64,000 bases of DNA, from positions 105,773,468 to 105,837,467 of the forward strand of contig NC_031770.1 in assembly GCF_001522545.3 (NCBI RefSeq), in the 5' to 3' direction. A program made the position numbers and the translations under genes. Of this stretch, positions 41,901 to 54,485 are shown in pieces. The notes under the pieces are model-generated. The model was given only the letters and a program-made list of their open reading frames with translations, did no database searches and was not told the origin of the DNA. The DNA is from Parus major. Taxonomy: Eukaryota; Chordata; Aves; Passeriformes; Paridae. The stretch's first letter is position 1; each line of letters begins with the position of its first letter.

Positions 41901-43470
41901 TTTGGTTGATTTTTATGGTTTTGGTTTTTTATTTGTTTGTTTTGCGTTGCTCTCAGCAAATAGGTGGATGGAGAGTTCTACAGAATGCAGCAACTTTGGG
42001 GATTTTTTCCCTTATGATTAAGGAATAGTTCATCTATAACCAGGGGAGATCTCAGTCACCAGGAGATTGCAGTGGCCAAAAGGGATATTTAATCACCTGG
42101 TTAGAAGCAGATCTGGAAAGAAAGGCCATCGTTATGGCTGCAATCTGACTGCTGAGGAGAAGCAGCCAGAAGTGAACCACCCGCTCCTACTTCCCTCCAT
42201 CTGCTCCCTCTTTTCTCCATTTTTCTAAATATTTCTTTTGTGCCACTTTAATTATGATCAGCAGAGGCACTTGATAGAAGCTCTTTGTTCTGACAGGTGT
42301 GGTGGGTCCTGCACTTTCAGGGAATGGTGGAGGAGCACTACAGAAAGAAGAGTGAGACGATAATACACACTTGGAAGGACAGGCATGTGTTTATTTCCCA
42401 AATGCTTTTGGCTGGAGTGGCATGTGAAAGCCCGTTTCACGTGTTGATATGCAGTGCCTGGTGCTTTCGTGTTCCTTCAAAGGCATCTGATGCTGCTGAA
42501 GCATCGTGACAACTTGGCTGTCTTTGGGATCAGAAGGTTCAGCATCTCTTGGGCCTGCTGCATCTGCTGGTTCATTTGGCAAGAGGAGCAGTGGTTCATA
42601 GTAATGTCTTCCACCTTCTGAGTTAAGCAGAAGAATATATTAATTGTAGTTACGTGTTGTCATCTGTACACTCGGGAAACAATTAGGGAAAACCTTCCTA
42701 ATTTTCAGTGCAAGCTGAGTCTCGGGTGTTCAGTAATAAACCAGCAAACTGTGACTTCGACACTTGGATGTATTGGAACCTTGCATGACTGCTGAGCTAA
42801 AAATGAAGCGATTCTTCCTCTCCTTCCTTAAGTCCAATCTTAACATTCTATTTTCACCTTTTTCTGAATTTCAGATTCCTGAAATTTCCCCAAAGTATCA
42901 TTGTTATGTGACTTTATAGAGGCTTTTGTGTGGGATTATATACATTTGAGAAAGGGAATTAGCAGATTCTTATAAATTAATAGTGCTGCATTTCTTTAGC
43001 AATATTTCTCCTTTATCTACGTGTTTTGTTTTTTCTCACCAAATTACAAAGAGAAATTGAGTAAAAGGAAACAGTTGTGGCCATTGCTAGAAAAGGAGAC
43101 AGCATGATGCTAGGGAGGGAAAGTGGAAGCTCTGTATCTTGTGCTTCAGTTTGGCTCAAAGGAGGCTGCAGGGCTCATGCCAGCCCCGGGTGCAATGCAG
43201 AGCAGCACATGAATGCCCTGGAGTGTGCAGTTAAGATGAGTTGAGCTCTGCCAGTTTAAGCAATCAATCAAACCAGTCTGCCTTCCTCATCAGTTAATGC
43301 AGTGAATGAGATTCATAATGTACCATGAAATGAGAAGCTTTTCTATGGAGGTTTAAAAACAGAAATGTGACTGCTTAGCTACACGTTATACAATTGCCTT
43401 CAGTTCCAAATCATATGCTATCAACTTCAATTAGGTTGAAAACTATTATAAGATATGACTTTTACATCTG
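38961..43470. other. Intron block, no gene
   Basis: This is AT-rich unique sequence with a T/G-rich tract at 41880-41945 and a short GC-richer stretch at 41180-41300. I recognise no transposon or exon. The motif cactggtccccaacc at 39244 resembles a hAT-type terminal repeat but has no partner that I can find. Confidence 0.45.
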
Positions 43471-43479
43471 GGCACTGTC

Positions 43480-43960
43480 TGAAATCGGTGTGTTGGTCAT
43501 AGGTAAATACAATCTGACCACCAAAAAGTGGAAGAAACAGTAGGAGACTACACCGAGATGCTGCAGCTAATGACAGCTCCTAATGCTGCAAGGCCTGGTT
43601 TACAAGCATTCCTGTAAATCAACTTCTCTATCATGTTTTTGGCATTGGAAATTCTGTAATCACACCGCTGTGGTTAAAATTCTCATTGCAAATGACAATT
43701 GCACATTGTAGGATGTCTCAGATGCCCCATCCATGGTGCTGATGTTGCTTTAGTGCTAATGGCAATATAACTTTGTCAGTATTAACAGATGCAGTGGCTT
43801 ATCAAAGCCAATCATTATAGTAGCCATATGCTCACTGGGAAAGTGCAGTATCCTATTTCACAGAAAGTTAAAGAATTATTGACAATTTAAGTGACAGCAT
43901 GGTATATAGGGAGATGCTATAGTGAAAAAGTTGTCGGATAGCTTAGATTTTTTTTTTTCC
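43480..43960. promoter_or_regulatory. Candidate conserved non-coding element
   Basis: This stretch is free of repeats and dense in binding-site-like words: GCAGCTAATGACAGCTCCTAAT (E-box/homeodomain mix) near 43563, ATTGCAAATGACAATTGCAC near 43686, GCTAATGGCAATATAA near 43756 and AAAGCCAATCATTATAG near 43805. It ends in a T-run at about 43949-43960. The texture resembles intronic enhancers of developmental loci. This is inference only. Confidence 0.28.
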
Positions 43961-44999
43961 TGTCGAGTTTGAATTGTCAACACTCCTTGTAATAATAAAA
44001 CTCTTTGCATGGAGAGGACTATAATTTAATTTACTATTGTGAATATTGATTCCTGGATAGTACATTCTTTATCCTGTAGATGACCTAGATCCTTGGTTCC
44101 CTAAGGGTTTTGAATAATAACAGCAGCAAAATGGTCTGGATTACATAAGAGACTTGATGGAGATTAGTTACTTTCTCTGCTGACATTTTAATTTCATTCA
44201 TTTAATTTCTTCCTCATATTCCGTGTCTTGCTTTGTAAGCTGGAAACCATTGTCAGTGAATTGGTTTTGATGAGCACTAAATGTGTTTTAAACATTCTTC
44301 CCAATCATATCAAAACTTACATTCAAAGTAAACCAGAAAAGGCCACGTTCATTTTGAGATGTGATTTCATACCTCATGAATTTAAATAATCCCCATAGAG
44401 ATTGTTTACTCCAAGTCTCTGTATTGAGAAGATGCTTGCCCTGTGCTCTGGACAGAATTCCCTTACAGCAGTCATTGTGATGAGGGGTTGTATCTTCTTT
44501 AGAAACTGTGAAAATTATTCCTGCAATACAGGGAAAACTGATGGAATTCCCCTTGGAATCCACAAAATCCCATATTTCCTATTTCTGCCATTGCAAGAAA
44601 GGATAAGAGCTGCAAAAGTTATACAAGATTCTTGTAAAAAATAGGGAAAGGCAGGAAACAAGGGTGGTAGGAGGGAGAGAAAAGGGGTGTGGGAGGGAAG
44701 GTGAGAAGGGTCTATCAGTTGCTTTCTGAATCCCCAGCTGAGGGTACAAATGGATGAAATATTCAGGTTTTTGAAGGCTCTGTAGCCATGGGGGCCAGTG
44801 ATCAGTCAGGATATTGGGAGCCTAAGAGAATTACTAGGTCTCTCAAATTCCCTGTCTACCCATGGGAACATGGCAGAATTCTATGTGGAAAACCCCGAAC
44901 AGAGCACAACCAAGTAGCAGAGTTTCAGCATAAAACAGGGGTTACTTCAGCAGGTTTTTTAGCAGCATTTCTTTTGCCCAGTTATTTTGAGCCACTCTA

Positions 45000-45245
45000 A
45001 GGCGATTAGAGCGGCTCGTTACCGACACTGAGGAGCTGAGAAGGCGAGTTGTGTTCCCTTTTGAGAAAACTGTCACTATCTCTGCGTGAGCTCAGATGGA
45101 ATTGAATAAAAGTCTGTTTTGTGCTCGGAGTAGCGAGTGAGCCCTCTTTTTGCTTTCAGTGTCTGGGGGTTAATACAGTCAGCTGGGGCATCTAAAGCCT
45201 GTTTGCTCCATCTTGCAGCCGCCTGCTCTGTGAGCTCTACTGCAA
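45000..45245. promoter_or_regulatory. CpG-bearing candidate regulatory element
   Basis: About ten CpGs in 240 bases stand out in an intron with very few: aaggcgatt, agcggctcgttaccgac, aaggcgag, ctgcgtgag, gctcggagtagcgag, agccgcc. The block also has a CAGATG E-box beside ATTGAATAAAAG and a ctttttgctttcag acceptor-like stretch at about 45147-45160. It could be an enhancer or an unmethylated orphan CpG cluster. No compatible coding exon follows the acceptor-like sequence. Confidence 0.3.
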
Positions 45246-48200
45246 CAGGAGATACTGTGTATGTATATTAAAGACTATTTCCTCTGTCCTCTAAGCATTT
45301 CAGTGCTGCCCACCAAAGAAGCCTTTACCTAATTTAATGATTGTTTTCTCCCTGAAACACTTTCCAGTCAAGGACCTGATTAAGTAATACTTTAGGCTTA
45401 CAATATCTTTCCACCACTGTTATTAGAAAGAAGTGGGAAAATGTAATTGCCTGGACAGGATTTGTGATGGGCACATTTATTAGCATAGATTATTTCGTAT
45501 CTATAATGGATACATAAAATTGCTTTTATATAAAAATAGAATTCTAAAAATGTTGTTAAGTCCCTGAAAGTTATGTTTTAGTTTTATCTAAGATGAGACA
45601 AAAAATCTGACAGTACAGCTGTGTATCTGTTATGGACACAGAGGGAGAAAATTACTGTCTGTGGGAAGCGATAAACCCTCTAAACCCATCTCTATCTGGC
45701 ACCACAACTGAAATATGAAAAAGAGGTTCTTGAAATAATTTGAAGATATTTTTGTTGAAAATCTAATTTTCAAGTTTTAATAACAGCCTTTTAGGTCAGA
45801 AGGCTGTGATCTGTGTACCACACAGAAACCTGGTTTGTGTAACAGGAAAACCAGGATACTTGGCCACAGGTTCAGTTTCCAATTACCACAAGTATTCTTA
45901 GGAATAGTATAGACATTTAGGAAATGGTATAATGAAATCTGAAAAGAAATTCAGGATGGAACAGCCTGGTTCTTAGTCATAACCTCAGCCATTTGAAGCA
46001 GACGCAGATTTTATGTCATTCAACACAGTCGCTGCTGTTCCTTATATATCTCCCACACTTCATGTTGCACAGTATGTTCCGACTGCACAATCTTCAGGCA
46101 CAGAGAAAGAAAAACTAATAGTTTTTGGATAGGTGTGGTTTCTTAATTAAGCATTGCATTTTTAAATCATCAAATATATTTAAATTTAGTCCTGGAAATA
46201 CTCAGTGTTATTATTAGGACTCAAAATCTAGGTCAGCCTCTCAGAAGATTCTAGGATGAGGGCATGTCAGCATGGGCAAAAGCATTAGCCATTCAAGCTG
46301 CATGTGAATATGCAGAGCTTCATATGAATTTTTATTACATTAAAGAAAAGGGTTAAGGAAAAAGCCAGAAGGGTTTGGTGGAGAAAAAAAAAAATCTGCA
46401 TTTGTAAGTAACAGGATTTTGCAATTTAGCCCATGTGTTAATGGCAAAATAAGCCCTTAAAAGTATTCTTTTCTGCAATATTTCATTTATGGCTACTGGT
46501 TAATAAGGCTACTCTGATTTCAATAGTTGCCTTAATTTAAAATGCTACCTTGATTTTCACAGGAATGGCTCTTATTCCATGAATAAATTATTACTTTGTC
46601 ACTGTTTTTGTCAGCACTATTAACTATGGAATATATTCTGGCTGGTCATTTTAAGTGTCTTTCTTATCAGTATTGTGCCTGGCATTCATTATCCTCTTAT
46701 CTCTCCTCCATTTCTCTCAGTAGAGAGGTAATGGATTGATTACTTTCACTGCTATATTGGTCAGGATGTACAACAAATTCTCTTCAGCTCTACAGCCCAT
46801 TCATCATGGATATCCTTTAATCCCCCATCCCTGAGTTTAAACGTTTAATTCTCTTCAAATATATTGGATATTATTAGCAAAGACTAGAATCCAAGCAGTG
46901 CATCTTTCATAACTCCTTTACAGTAAAACATAGTTACTGAAAATGTCTTTGTGGGGGGCTGTCTGTTATACTGCTCAGGGGGTGTTCCAGTGCCACAGAA
47001 CCACTAATTCAGCAGCATTTGCATTTTCTGAAATACTGAATTCTGTGTTGAAAGTGGAGAATTACTGAAAGAAAAATCACAAAAAGGGTTCTTTGTGGTG
47101 TGGTGCTCCCCAATGTGCTGCATATTCCTATGGTTAGTAACAGAATCTCTGTTAAATGGGTGTATATTTTTAATTTTTAAATGGTATTTGAAAATAAAGA
47201 CCATTTTCTTGTAAAAATTATGTACTACGTTGTACATTCATGATATATGGAAAACTCTGTTAGAGCAGCTGAGTGGGCATCACAAGGTTTCCTTGCTGTA
47301 CCAAGTGGAGAACAGAGAGTACTTTCCTTGGATTTTCTAAGAAACTTTTTCTTCCTGTTTAAACTGTCATTGCAGAAGAGTCCAGAAGGCATTGACATTT
47401 TTCTTGGAAAGACCAAGTAGAAGAATGATAGGACAAACTGAAACTGAAAGTATATGTTAAGACTCTTCTAGAGACAGGAAAATGAGTTGTTCCTTCCCGA
47501 GGTATATGAAGGACACACAGTCTCTGTACTGCAAGGGAGGTTCCCCAGAATGTAGCCATGTGTAAGATGTACCTCTGTATCACTAACTGCTCATCCTCTG
47601 ATGATGTACATTTGCTTTTCTAGTCACTGGCACTGTTCCTGATACTGATGCTTATCAGTTTGGTCTGCATCCAGGCACTGGCATGAGGCTGTATCAGCAC
47701 CTCCTGTGCAGGAAGGGCTTAACCCACATTTTTTGAAGGCATTGGCTTCATCCTGGGAACAGACTAATCTTCACTCCAGAACAAACTGAGGAAAGAAATG
47801 TTCTAAATCTTCCCAAAAAGTATTAGGTGAATATGTGGAAAGGCACAAGCCACTATAAATTACCTAACTCTGAGAAGCAAACTCCAAAATCACTGATACT
47901 CCTGGGACTTGGTCTCTGTTACAGTCAAGCCCTTCCTGAGTCTCCTGCTGAGGAAAGCTTCTTGCAATACAGTGAGGTTCACAAACAGCCTTCTCAATGC
48001 TCTTCCCTCATATCCATACCCTAGTCTCGCTCTCCTCATAAGTAAATATTAAAATCTTCTCAGAATTACCCCAAATGTGTTAAGAGCAGGGGAGAAATTA
48101 AATTGATAGCCATATGGTGACCTGGAAGAGCAGCAAGCCCCTTCAAAGAGGGTGGTGGTATTCATGCATTTGTTTTTAAATAGAAGAGACATGATATCAA

Positions 48201-48743
48201 TAAATTAAAATGAAGAGTCATCTGAAATGCTGACAGTGTTCAAGTTACAACAGCCTTGATGCCTCTGGACGGGGAAGAGGCAGGGAGGAAGGAGATCTAG
48301 GCTATGATTCTAAGGACCTGTATTTGAACATGTATCTTACAGTGCTGTAGCACTGCAGAGACTAGACCAAGCGCAACTGATCCAATGTTCAAAGATGTAA
48401 AGAGATGGAAATTTATCTTTTTTATTTAAAGCATAAATAGTAAAGCACTGAAGCATTTCCAGTGGTGTGTCTGCCCAAAATAAACCACAGAGCCACTGCA
48501 TATTTTCCCTCGAGAAAAGGGAAAGAGTACTTGCTTCTGATGGCAACACACTTCCTAATACAAGGTTTTGCAAGAAAAAATATATCATGTCAAGATACTT
48601 TTGAGCTGTCCTGCCTCCTCAATTAAAATAAAAAAAAATCCTTATCATTGTATCTATATTCTATCTCTGGGGAGACAGTCCAGAAGGAAGATTGTATTGC
48701 TTCAGCTGGGTACTGAAATCTCTGTAAGCAGCCCCTTACCTCT

Positions 48744-48806
48744 TTGACATCTCCTCTTAGATGTCTTGTCAGAATCTCTGCCTCTGACATCTCTTTTCGA
48801 TGTCTT
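48744..48806. repeat. Two tandem short hairpins (40-base period)
   Basis: GACATCT (48746-48752) is perfectly complementary to AGATGTC (48759-48765) across a 6-base loop. A second copy 40 bases on has GACAT (48786-48790) and ATGTC (48800-48804) across a 9-base loop. Flanking text (ctctttgacatctc, cctctgacatctc) shows that the two arose by duplication. Function unknown. Confidence 0.8.
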
Positions 48807-50205
48807 TTGTAGTTGCTTTAAATGGAACATGGCCAAAAATTAAGTTCTTATTCTTCCCTATGTCCCTTTTATTGTTATCAACAGTGCTATTATCATCTCC
48901 ATCTCTCAGCAGTCGGCATGCTCATAGTTACACTTCTGAATGTTTTACTTGCCAGAATTTGTCTGGTCAGATCAACAAGGTTTTTGTCACTGCTCTAGAA
49001 GTAATTAGGAAGGACAGATTTCTCAGCAAGAGAGGGGCACACAAGCAAATCTAGACTCATGTTAGGATCCGTGAAGGTTACTGCTTAAAGGGATGAGGTT
49101 TTTAGTAGGGCAGTAGACCCCAACAGAGGGGAAAAAATATTTCTCTCTGTGCTGTTTTAATTTGTACTGAAACTATTAATAGCCCAGGCTTTTCTCATTT
49201 CCTGTATTTTTCCCAGTGTGTTGTCCCTTTCTGCTTCTGCTCCCACCAGATTGAAAGAAAGAGTTATTTGTTGTCTTAGAAATGTCATTTGTCCTGTATC
49301 ACAGTATTTGATTTCCTAGCACCTTTTGCTCAGCTCCGTGGTTCACAGTGGGAATAATGTTGTGTGTCAGTGACCCCATCATATTATAGTACAACACTGA
49401 AATTCTTTCAGGTATGCAGGAGAGGGAGAGCTGCTAAGAGTTCGATGTTGCACTCTCCCACAAAGAGCACTCTCTATTTCAGGCCATCATTTATTTAACA
49501 TCTGACAGCCTCCAAAAGGAAGGGAGGGTTATCCATGCACTTAAACACATCCTGGAAGGTTGAGATTCAGCCTGTATTACCATCAGACAACATGCAGATC
49601 CACCTCATTTGACTAACTTCTGCTAGTATTTTCATAATTTCAAAAACAACCCTTGCAGAAGTCCTGCTTTCAACCTGTCCTGTCTTTGAATGCAGGCTCC
49701 AGTAGTCAGCTCGAAATTGATCATTCATTGTGTTTAGAGAAGGTTTCCCCCTGACTTTGCTTCTCTGGCCCTGGGACAGGGCCACACCAAATTGTTTTGG
49801 TTTGGGCAGGTACTTGGAACTGAGAGCAGAAGGGTTGGTATCAGGGAGCTATAGCCTCAAAAGCAAAATTCCCAGTGAGATTCTGGGTGCTTCATTCTCA
49901 GGTAGTGCTGATGCACACACTTCTTATGTTACACTAGAGGTTGTGTCCACCTGAATCCTCAGGCAACTTGAATCTTCTCCTTGGCAATGACATTTCTGCT
50001 TGTCCTGGCTGAACTCGGGTATCCTGTTTCTTTTATCTATACCAAGATCACCTGAAGCTCAGCTGCCATTCTCTGTTTCATATCTGGAGGGCACCCACCA
50101 ATGTGGTATTTTCAGCTGACTAGTGCAAAATAAGGTTCTTTTCTGTTTTCTGAGAGTCAGGAGCTTCTAAATTACCATCTCTTCTAAAGTTGTACCTTTG
50201 CCATG

Positions 50206-50278
50206 TGTCACCTCTGTGACACACCTGTCACCTCTGACACATCTCTGTCATCTGACACATCTCTGTCACCTCTGTGAC
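50206..50278. repeat. Minisatellite of about four 18-20 base units containing palindromes
   Basis: Units built on TGTCACCTCTG(TG)ACACATCTC repeat about four times. The first and last contain the perfect palindromic hairpin GTCAC-CTCT-GTGAC (50207-50220 and 50265-50278); inner units are shortened variants. It is not CRISPR-like because there are no unique spacers. Confidence 0.92.
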
Positions 50279-51754
50279 TTTATTTTAATTATTGCATCAA
50301 AAACATATTCAAATAGCCGTGTCAAGTTTGTCATCAGAACCGCAGTGCTGTTCTTAAGATACTATGATCATTATTGAGAGACTAAATATTTTTCTTCTAT
50401 ATAGCTCCTGTGCACTGGTTTGATAATTTTGATAATTTTGCATGTTTCTGCTTATGAGTTCTTGTGAGTTATATGAGATTTACAATTAAAACCAAATATG
50501 AATATAGACTAATTTCAAATGTTTAATACCTGAAGAAATAATAGCTCAATTTCATTGAAGATACACAATTCTCAAGAAAGTAGCTTAAAATATGAAATAT
50601 TTATTTGTCGACATTTATATTAAAATACGGTACTTAATTTCTGTTTGTTTCAATTTTGGTTAGAAATGCTAATTCAAATAAATTTGAGCTGAGAAAACAG
50701 TTTTGAAAACTAGCAGTTAAAAAGAGATCCGGAACCATCACTGAATAGGATATGGGCAAATTAATGCCATCCTTCTTAAAGCAGGTTGAAACTGAAAGCC
50801 TGAATGAGTATTAGCACTATTCTTTAAAAACATGCAATACAATATTCATTAAGTTTTGATCAAATGTTTTACAAATGGAGGATGATTCAGATCTTTTTTA
50901 TAAACTGATTTTATTTGAGGAGCATTTTACTATTAGATGATTTGTCTTGCTAGGAAAATATTCTCCTCTTATTACATTCAGATTACACTGAGACATAGCT
51001 GAGGAGATTTTGAGATTTTGGTTTTTGGTTTCTAGAGGTATCCAGGATAACTCTCCTTCTGGTTTCACAGGAACAAATGCTGTATTGAGTGTTTGCCATG
51101 GGAAGTTTGAGAAGGCTATTATCAAACTCTGAAAAAAAAGATCCTGAACTTCTGCTTTATAATAACTTTTTAATACAGTATCAGAAAGATGCAAAAGATC
51201 TGCCTGGAGACTGACATTTAGCTATTGTGCTCTTTTAAATTAAATGACAGCTCATAGAGGCGTTCCAGGGCTAGGTGTAGAATCCTGTTATTTAAACATT
51301 GTCAAAGCTTGGGTTTAATTAACTCTAATTCAGTGTAGTTTCCCAATCTTTGCATACTCTTTCTGTCTTTCTTTCAGTCCCTCTCTGTCTTTTCTTTCTG
51401 CTGGCCTTGAAAGGCTTCGGGCACCTGTCAGGGTTACAGTGGGATTTCAAATGGCTTCATGCCGGTTGCTGGGTGGAAGGGAAAATTACGTCCTGGCAGA
51501 GCAGCAGTGAAGCATTTCATTGTCAGCTGGGAGATTAGGGTTGCAGGGTAAAGCTGGAGTGCTAAGTCCTGGGCTGGCTGGTGCTCTTAGTGTTCCAAAT
51601 GATGTATGGTGGTTTCTGAGGCAAACAGAGAGACCTTGCTTTGCTGATCAAAAACGTGGAGGACACATTTGGACTTTCAGAGCCAGAGTGAACAGGTAAT
51701 TTGTCAACTTCACCATCAAATGAGGTGGCAGAAGTTGCCCTGTGCCTGTCCTGG

Positions 51755-52040
51755 AAATCACAAAATCATAGAATGGCTTGGGTTGGAAGGGACATAAAAA
51801 ATTGTCTCCTTCCAACCCCTGTCATGGGCAGGGAACCTTCCACTAAACCAGGTTGCTCAAAGCCCCATCCAACCTGGCCTTGAACACTATGAGGTATCAA
51901 CAACCTCCCTGGGCAACCTATGCCAGTAAATAATTTACCAACCTCACCAAACTTCACAGTAAAAAATTTCTTCTTAATACCCAATCTAAATCTAAATCTA
52001 CCTTCTTTCATCTTAAAGTAATTCTACTTGTCCTAAATGT
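51755..52040 (-). mobile_element. CR1 LINE 3'-end fragment, about 285 bases
   Basis: It opens with the reverse complement of the octamer tail (atcacaaaatcatag) and the core GGCTTGGGTTGGAAGGGACA. It continues with GGTTGCTCAAAGCCCCATCC and AACCTGGCCTTGAACACT, then the ttcttcttaatacccaatctaaatct stretch, all standard for the avian CR1 3' UTR and adjoining ORF2 end on the minus strand. A small internal duplication (aatctaaatctaaatcta) is present. The next 180 bases (to about 52220) are not clearly CR1. Confidence 0.93.
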
Positions 52041-54369
52041 TGCAAGACGGGCTGTGGTGCCAGCACCGTCTGCAGCTCTGGGATAGTAGCACATTGAGGA
52101 TCACAGCCCAGCTGTGACAGGGAAGAGTAGCAGCTCTTAAGGAAATCAGGCAGTAGCATGTGTCAGGGGATGGGAAAGCATCAAGGAATGGGGTGGCACA
52201 AACATGTATGGAGATCAAAGTCTAAAGTTGCCTTTCGTTCGGTGCTCATTCAGATTACTATTTTTCAGCAGAAGTAGCTCAGATTAAAGATAACCATTCC
52301 TGAATGCTTTTAAAGAAGTAAATGGCTTTCTATGCATACCTAGCGCTTGCCTCTCCTTGAAATGCTACTTCAGTTCCTTCATCTCTACGGGTATATGAAT
52401 TATTAGTCTATTTCTCCAATGTGCTCTTGGATGACAAATATTCCTAGGCCCTGAATGGCAATTTTGTAATGAAAGTTACACTAGAATAGGCCAGGAACCA
52501 AATAGTTCCCATTAAGGTTTGCTTTTATGTAACCACCATTCAAAAGCAGTCATATGGCCTTTGGGTGATAACAGTTTTCCACCTCAGTTATGCCCAGTTC
52601 AACAGCTTGGTCATCTAAAATAGACCCTAAATTTCCTCCTCTTTCTATTTGAATCCTATTCCCCTCTTTGCATTCAGTTCACATTCCCTTTCTTTCAGAT
52701 ATTTCAGTGTTTACGGCTTCAGAAGCCTCTTCAATTTCTCACAGTGACTTCCCAAACAGTGAAAAGTCACCTGCTGATTTTCCCCAGACCAGGAGACCTC
52801 TTTTTGTCTTAATCAGCTCCCAGCATGTGCATGGTGTCCTTGATGCCAGCAGCTCCTGTCCTGGGTGCTCCCTGGCCACTGGAAGAAACGGGGGCAGCCC
52901 TCAGCAATCTCTGCCTTTCTGTAGACGAATATCAACCCAGCTGGATCAAAGGAATTGAAAAATGTGGACAGGTAATCAAAGCTCATCAGCTCCCCTTCCT
53001 TTGTACTTAGTAGAGATAGATGGACAATCCTGAGGGAAATCCAGATGTGCTGAAACATATGTCCAAGGAAGCGAGAAGATTCCCCCACTGGAGCTGCACT
53101 GAAGGAGTCTAGAGACCAAAATCAAGGCCAAATGCCTTTTACACAGCTAAATGTAGATTTGATAAATTTCAGCACAAAATATGTATCCCCTGTAAAAATA
53201 TGCTAGCGTGTTTCTCACAATTTAATTTTAATAAGCAGCATTTTGAGGAGTGCTCTCTCATTCTCTACCTGAGGGACTGGTGAGGAAAGCAGTCACATCC
53301 TCAGCTGTCTGCTGCAGTGCTTACAGAGGTGGACTGAAACAACTGTCAAAGCTGACACATCAAAGATCTTTCTAGCTTTTCACAGCCTTGAGAAAATACA
53401 ACCTACTCAGATGTTTTCCATATTTTTTTTCTGGATTTTCCACTAATAACCCCTTTCTCACTTAAAAGAAAAAGGAAAAATATTTTAATAAAGATAATGC
53501 CATTATTTTTCCATTACTCAAGGACCACTGTGATTCTTCTTATTAAAAACATTGATCCACATGGAATACCATTAAAACTGTAAAATAAGACAGAGTTAGC
53601 ACTATATATTGCCAGTGCATGTATAGTGTATATGTGAAATTATAAACTTGAAAATTGGTGTACAAAATAAAATACACGTGAAATTGATAAAAAGGCAAAA
53701 GGTGTGTTACTTTCCAGTCTAGTAGAGGTGAATAGGCATCTACAGAACACTGTTTTCCTCTTCTTGCTTTTAAGGCACAAAAAGCAGTTTGAGATGTAGT
53801 CTTGCTTTAATGCCATTTTGATTCCTCCCACAGTAACATCAATGCCTTGTTTGTGTGCGTGTGTGGACATACACATAACGTTTCTTCAAAAGAAACTTAG
53901 TTCAGTTCTCGTTAAAAATGTTTTGTTGTATTGCCACTATTTGTGCAAACCCTAATATTTTATAGTTCCATGAAAAAAATGCATTTCAGGTTTATTGGTG
54001 AAGTTTCCAGCCAACTCATCATGGCCGATGCCTGGGGCCATGTGTGGTCCTTGGCTTTAGGTGCCAGGAGAGTGACTTAGTGCAATTGAGTTCAAGAAGA
54101 CTGAAGGTCAAACTGCTGTACTGTGCCATGAGGCTTTTGTTGTTACAGGTCCTAGTGCAGGCTAGTTACTTATCCCTGTGATCTGTTGGGAATGCTGGAA
54201 GTCATTCCCAGAGGGATGAGCTGTAAGCTCCAGCACAGCCCCACCAGACCAGCCTGCGTTCAGCCTTGAGCTAGCAGTGCCCACACACCACCACACTGTG
54301 TTTGGCTTGGTTCTGCCGTGCTCTGGCTCCTTTGGAAACCCAGTTTTGCTGCCCTACACTCCCTTACAA

Positions 54370-54485
54370 AGTCTGGAAGTACCCCGTGAGGTGATAGAGG
54401 CACGAGCTCCGGGGCTGAGTACCTCGAGCATCGCATCATTCCGAGTACAAACCACTTCCATCTCAGAGGAGGTGAGGGGGCAGTT
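54370..54485. promoter_or_regulatory. CpG-bearing islet of unknown role
   Basis: CpGs cluster here (accccgtgag, gcacgagctccgggg, cctcgagcatcgcatcattccgagt) within AT-rich intron. It is bounded on the right by GAGGAGGTGAGGGG, which looks like a splice donor, and on the left by a weak acceptor-like cttacaaag. The frame needed after the KLHL29 exon hits a stop within a few codons, so it is unlikely to be a coding KLHL29 exon. A non-coding exon or enhancer remains possible. Confidence 0.2.

Larger units (their letters stand above)
43970..51750. other. Intron block with hairpin-type small repeats
   Basis: This is mainly unique AT-rich intron. Besides the CpG-bearing patch at 45.0-45.25 kb and the two hairpin arrays at 48.75 and 50.2 kb listed separately, I see a poly(A) tract at 46384-46394 and a purine-rich stretch near 44640-44710. 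I found no coding exon or RNA gene. Confidence 0.45.

Noticed and set aside
50206..50278. CRISPR-like repeats
   Set aside because: Units are contiguous and variable with no unique spacers, and the genome is a vertebrate.
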